Assembly: GCF_014192105.1 (NCBI RefSeq)
Contig: NZ_JACHXK010000025.1
Location: 1-64,000 of the forward strand
DNA from: Paenibacillus phyllosphaerae
GTDB taxonomy: Bacteria; Bacillota; Bacilli; Paenibacillales; Paenibacillaceae
Direction of reading: 5' to 3'
DNA length: 64,000 bases
The notes beneath the pieces were generated by a model. That model saw only the letters and a program-made list of their open reading frames with translations, had not been told where the DNA came from and searched no databases. A program made the position numbers and the translations under genes. The stretch's first letter is position 1. Every line of letters begins with the position of its first letter. This document shows, piece after piece, positions 60,738 through 64,000 of the stretch.

Positions 60738-61259
60738 TTGTATTATAGAGCTTATGAGGCAACTACTAATGCCGGTCAATCTGCTCCTTTCCATTTTATG
60801 AGGTGGTACTATCGCCAAAATGGCATACAATCGCCGTATCAAGCATTGCAGGTATCGTTGCATTCGATTCAAGAGGCCGTGGCTGGTGAGAGCAACGCAG
60901 ATAAGTTCTACCAGAAGTTAATTGAACTTTCGCCGTCCGAGGAAGACAGCAACGTGATTACTTCAATTCGTGAAGAAGAAAGAGAACATTTACAAATTTT
61001 ACGGGATATATATATGGCATTTACAGGAAGTCAAGTTCCTGCATCTGCCCCTACTACGGTGTATAAGGACCCGGACTCATATAGAGATGGATTGAAATCA
61101 GTAATATATAATAAATGGAAATCAAACCAGACTGCCGGACAGATCCTGGCTGCAATGCCTACTGGATACTATCAGAATTTGCTTGCAAAAATCGCAGTTG
61201 ATAATGTTACTATTGTTTCGAAATTGAACTATTTGCTTGCGAAATTGCCAAAATCGTAG
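60738..61259 (+). CDS. Ferritin-like (rubrerythrin-type) protein
   Basis: The 173-aa protein resembles small ferritin-like proteins of Bacilli: a Tyr/Ala-rich N-terminus (MYYRAYEATTNAGQ), a helix with LHSIQEAVAGESNADKFYQKL, and SIREEEREHLQILRDIY providing the EExxH-type iron ligands. Only part of a full di-iron site is evident, so metal binding is likely but unproven; such proteins are often sporulation- or stress-linked. TTG at 60738 with AAGGGGGG upstream is the start. No partner gene adjoins. Confidence 0.75.
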   Translation: MYYRAYEATTNAGQSAPFHFMRWYYRQNGIQSPYQALQVSLHSIQEAVAGESNADKFYQKLIELSPSEEDSNVITSIREEEREHLQILRDIYMAFTGSQVPASAPTTVYKDPDSYRDGLKSVIYNKWKSNQTAGQILAAMPTGYYQNLLAKIAVDNVTIVSKLNYLLAKLPKS

Positions 61260-61346
61260 ATAAACATACACAGATGACATGTTCTGCTACCTTTGTTATG
61301 CAGCTCGTCTGCTAGTAGTCGCGGTGGATTCAAGACTAAACAGAAG

Positions 61347-62198
61347 TTATTCATCTTGATTCACCGCCTCCGAGTGTCTTATGATTTCGCTTATGATCGT
61401 GTCCCAATCAGCGGGATGAAGCTCATGGCCCGTTCCTTCCAAGGTTACCAGTCTTGCTCCGGGAATGGCACCGGCAAGCGAGACTCCATGTGCATATGGA
61501 ATGATCGGATCTTCCGTGCCATGGATCACCAGTGACAGGGCGGCAATTTCTTCGTTTCGCGTCAAATAAGATTCACCGCCCGTTACCAAGCCATGATTGT
61601 TCATGGTAGCAATATTACGACTGCGTTTGACCTCTGCTGCAGCCAAATTACGAATCCGCTGCTCATCGAAAGCGTGTCTCGAACCCGCAAGGACCTTCCA
61701 TTTCCCCACATTAAAAGCAATAACTGCATCATTGTCCGTCCAATCAATCTCTGTTGCTTCGGAAAAATACGCCATGACCTTCTCTTCCATTGGCGGCAGA
61801 TCAGGCGCAAAATTCGAAGTTGCTAAAAGTGTCACGGAACGCACCCTTGCCGAATGCCGCAGCGCTAAAATTTGCGTCAGCATTCCGCCCATCGAGATGC
61901 CGACGATATGTGCCTTCCCGACTCCGAATCGGTCGAGGACGCGAATGGCGTCATCCGCCATATCTTCAAAGGTGTAACCTGGATTGCCGAGCTCGTAGGT
62001 GGCGGATTGGCCGACATCGCGGTTGTCATACCGAATGACATGACGCCCCTTAACTGCAAGTCTCTCGCAAAACTCCTCTTCCCACCATAACATGGACGAT
62101 TGCGCTCCCATGATCAGCAGGATGGTTGGGTGCTGCGGGTTACCGAAGCTTTCGGCGCATAGTTCAATTCCATCTATCGTAAACAAATGATCGTTCAT
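61347..62198 (-). CDS. Alpha/beta hydrolase (DhaA/RdmC-like)
   Basis: A complete 283-aa hydrolase. HVIRYDNRDVGQS lies in the oxyanion region, GISMGG is the nucleophile elbow with Ser, GTEDPIIPYAHG holds the Asp and GTGHELH the His. The DNRDVG motif and overall order match the aclacinomycin-methylesterase-like group of esterases. The substrate is unknown. GGGAGAG precedes the ATG. Confidence 0.92.
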   Translation of the reverse strand: MNDHLFTIDGIELCAESFGNPQHPTILLIMGAQSSMLWWEEEFCERLAVKGRHVIRYDNRDVGQSATYELGNPGYTFEDMADDAIRVLDRFGVGKAHIVGISMGGMLTQILALRHSARVRSVTLLATSNFAPDLPPMEEKVMAYFSEATEIDWTDNDAVIAFNVGKWKVLAGSRHAFDEQRIRNLAAAEVKRSRNIATMNNHGLVTGGESYLTRNEEIAALSLVIHGTEDPIIPYAHGVSLAGAIPGARLVTLEGTGHELHPADWDTIISEIIRHSEAVNQDE

Positions 62199-63561
62199 TC
62201 CAAATCTCTCCCATCATGCAATGAAATAAAAACACAGGCCGGCAGCCTGTGTTCATAGTAATTGTTTGAAAAATGGAATGGACGCATTACGATTGGATGA
62301 GTACACATGCGGAAATAAAGACACATGTGAATCGACCGAAGTCGATTAATCGTCGGATTGCCAGCATCATCATTCTGTTGGATTCCGTTAGGACATACCA
62401 TTTTTCGATTACTATGCACACGAGACAGCCGTAAATAGCAGCCCCCAAAAAACAAACTCGGTACTTACTGTGCACTGGTTAATCGAAAAATTAGTTTGCC
62501 ACACGAAACCCTCCGTCCAAAATTAGTATCTGTATATTAACACAAATATTCTTTTTTTGTAAATTGTTGTAACTGTATTATTTTTATATGCTACACATTA
62601 TCCCATGCCAATTCCCTTATCTATTCAGATTTGGTTTATGATACGGGCTAGTAAAATCCCCTTCTAGGTCGACTGCCTTTTATTGTTATTTCCTAGCTGT
62701 TATCCTGTAGTTAACTCCACGTATTCTTAATGAAGACAGAGAGCAGATGCCGCGTGTACTGCGCCCTGGATCGTTTTACCACCGTCCCTCCCTAGTACTC
62801 ACCGTCTCTCCCTAGTACTGCAATGACAGCAGCAGTGCATTCTGCCTGGCAACCATCATAAACTCGTTGAATTATAGTTTCCCGTTAGTTGAAGTTGAAT
62901 GTCAGTAAGTTATTTAACAAGTTTATCTATAATGAAATGCGAAGCCAGTAACGCTAAAAAAAAGTCTGTTACTGGTGTCGAGGTATGTAGTACATATGCG
63001 ACTACAAGAAAGAGGATAACTGCCAACAATAACACATTAATCAGATATAATTTTTTCTTTTCAGTCATTTATTACCTTCCCTTCAACAAAAAAATAGGTC
63101 CAATAGTTATCTAAAATTTAGACGTAATAAAGTTCCATTTGTTGCGTTATCCTCCCTCTATGGAGAATCACTTTTCTCTTAAATGCTCACGTTTTCTTAG
63201 ATTCTGACCTATGTTTAGATTTCAACAAATAACATTCATTGGAACGAAGTTGTAGAAGAAGAAATATTTGGGGCAGTTGAAGTGCAAAAAAGCCTCCACT
63301 TAGACCACTCGCTTTAAAAAGTGGATGTTGTGGTAAAGTATGGTTGCACCCTTGGATCTCCACATGAGCTCATGGCGGTCAACCCTCCCACATCTCGCAG
63401 AGTCTACGCTCCCACATTCCTTCATTCAACCTGTCCATGAGGTGGAGGTCAGATATGCTGCCCGGCAGGATCTTCGTCCGTATGTTAACGCCGTTCCGAC
63501 TCATCCGTGCTTCTTGTTATCTAATCGATTGACCTAGGTCATGCTCATTGGAACCGTTCAT
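62199..63561. other. Gene-poor AT-rich region with a 20-bp tandem repeat
   Basis: I see no convincing gene over 1.3 kb. The region includes a near-perfect 20-base tandem repeat (62781-62800 and 62801-62820, two differences) and short open frames at 62287-62475 and 62899-63114 without ribosome binding sites. The last 230 bases (about 63330-63561) are less AT-rich and adjoin the IS110-type transposase, so they probably belong to the element's 3' non-coding end. Confidence 0.5.
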
Positions 63562-64000
63562 TTAAGCTGCTTGCGGTAATTCTGCGCATCGAGGGATATC
63601 CTTCATCATCTTATCTTCACTGAACTCGTGTCCCCTTTTTAATATACCAAATAGGATACGAATGAGTTTGTTGCATAACGCGATGAGAGACTGCATCTTC
63701 TTCAACGGGTTTTGAGCTCGTTTGGTGTAATACTCGTGCAATGCTCTAAAGGCTGCATTCTTAGCGACCAGCGGCATCATTACTCGAAAGAGCAAGGCAC
63801 GAAGGCGCTTCCGGCCTCTCTTGGTTATCCGGGTCTGTCCGGTATGTGTGCCGGATGAATTGATCTTCAAATTCAGTCCCGCGAGCTTCGTGATCTGCTT
63901 GGGATGACGGTACTGGCTAATGTCTCCTACCTCGGCGAGAAAGCCTGCGATGGTGTCCCTCCCAATCCCTTTCATGGCCAGCAGTTGCTGCGCATGGGGA
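63562..64000 (-). CDS. IS110-family transposase, C-terminal part
   Basis: The frame stays open to the window edge (HAQQLLA before MKGIGRDTIAG), so only the C-terminal 145 residues are visible. They match the Transposase_20 domain of IS110 transposases: GFLAEVGDISQYRHPKQITKLAGL, then NSSGTHTGQTRITKRGRKRLR with the conserved Ser region, and a helical tail. These enzymes use a bridge RNA encoded in the element's flank. The DEDD RuvC-like N-terminal domain would lie beyond position 64000. Confidence 0.92.
   Translation of the reverse strand, partial: PHAQQLLAMKGIGRDTIAGFLAEVGDISQYRHPKQITKLAGLNLKINSSGTHTGQTRITKRGRKRLRALLFRVMMPLVAKNAAFRALHEYYTKRAQNPLKKMQSLIALCNKLIRILFGILKRGHEFSEDKMMKDIPRCAELPQAA

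Noticed and set aside
62287-62475. Small hydrophobic open frame on the minus strand
   Set aside because: There is no ribosome binding site, the start is GTG in poor context, and no family was recognised.
62781-62820. 20-bp tandem repeat considered as CRISPR repeats
   Set aside because: Only two copies, directly adjacent with no spacers, and no cas genes in the window.
62899-63114. 71-aa plus-strand frame in the gene-poor region
   Set aside because: No ribosome binding site, low-complexity composition and no recognisable domain.

Overview
The window looks like a chromosomal segment of a spore-forming Firmicute of the Paenibacillaceae (Paenibacillus/Cohnella type). The support is a giant secreted protein with three C-terminal SLH domains, a secreted GH76 alpha-1,6-mannanase with CBM repeats and a FIMAH-type tail, a YojF-BshB2 bacillithiol pair, YmaF-, YwqG- and SMI1-type proteins, strong AGGAGG ribosome binding sites and frequent TTG/GTG starts. 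This is inferred from protein families; no rRNA or species marker is present. No tRNA, rRNA or CRISPR array was seen.

1-2.6 kb is accessory DNA: an IS200/IS605-type end hairpin, a lipoprotein, a nucleotidyltransferase, gene fragments around a 52-bp dispersed repeat, and a YmaF-like ORF. 2.6-11.5 kb is one 2957-aa SLH surface protein. 11.8-15 kb holds a shortened SDR, an HxlR regulator divergent from an FMN azoreductase, and a twin P-loop ATPase. 15.1-18.4 kb is the GH76 mannanase, with a cre-like site upstream. 18.9-24.8 kb carries housekeeping and stress genes (AlkD-like repair, DHFR-like reductase, bshB2-yojF, a C1q/TNF-like protein, an SDR divergent from a second HxlR) and a decayed MerR plus aldo/keto reductase pair. 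24.8-29.4 kb is a multicopper oxidase/MFS operon next to an NAD(P)-binding protein and a TetR regulator; related palindromes in front of both transcription units suggest one small regulon. 29.6-35 kb holds a membrane protein, an MFS exporter, an alpha/beta hydrolase divergent from a LysR regulator, another broken aldo/keto reductase and a second azoreductase.

35.3-55.6 kb is the most unusual part: fifteen tightly spaced minus-strand genes read away from a divergent LuxR-type regulator. In transcription order they encode a free carrier protein, a DltA-like adenylation enzyme, a papain-fold BtrH-like protein, a class II aldolase, a fusion of two SagB/nitroreductase domains with an acyl-adenylating domain, an aminotransferase, a second BtrH-like protein, a second carrier protein, a flavin halogenase-family enzyme, a CPA2 antiporter, a cytoplasmic sialidase-fold protein, an MFS transporter, a third BtrH-like protein fused to a discoidin-like domain, a methylmalonate-semialdehyde-dehydrogenase-type enzyme and a Sfp-type phosphopantetheinyl transferase. 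It resembles a carrier-protein natural-product pathway without condensation, ketosynthase or thioesterase domains. Acyl transfer may rest on the BtrH-like proteins, two of which appear to lack the catalytic residues. I do not recognise the product.

56-64 kb holds an NCS2 purine permease behind a guanine-class riboswitch whose terminator overlaps the aptamer, an aldo/keto reductase, a SUKH protein, a YwqG-family gene broken by an exact 10-bp tandem duplication, a ferritin-like protein, an alpha/beta hydrolase, a long AT-rich gene-poor stretch, and the 3' part of an IS110-family transposase running off the window end.
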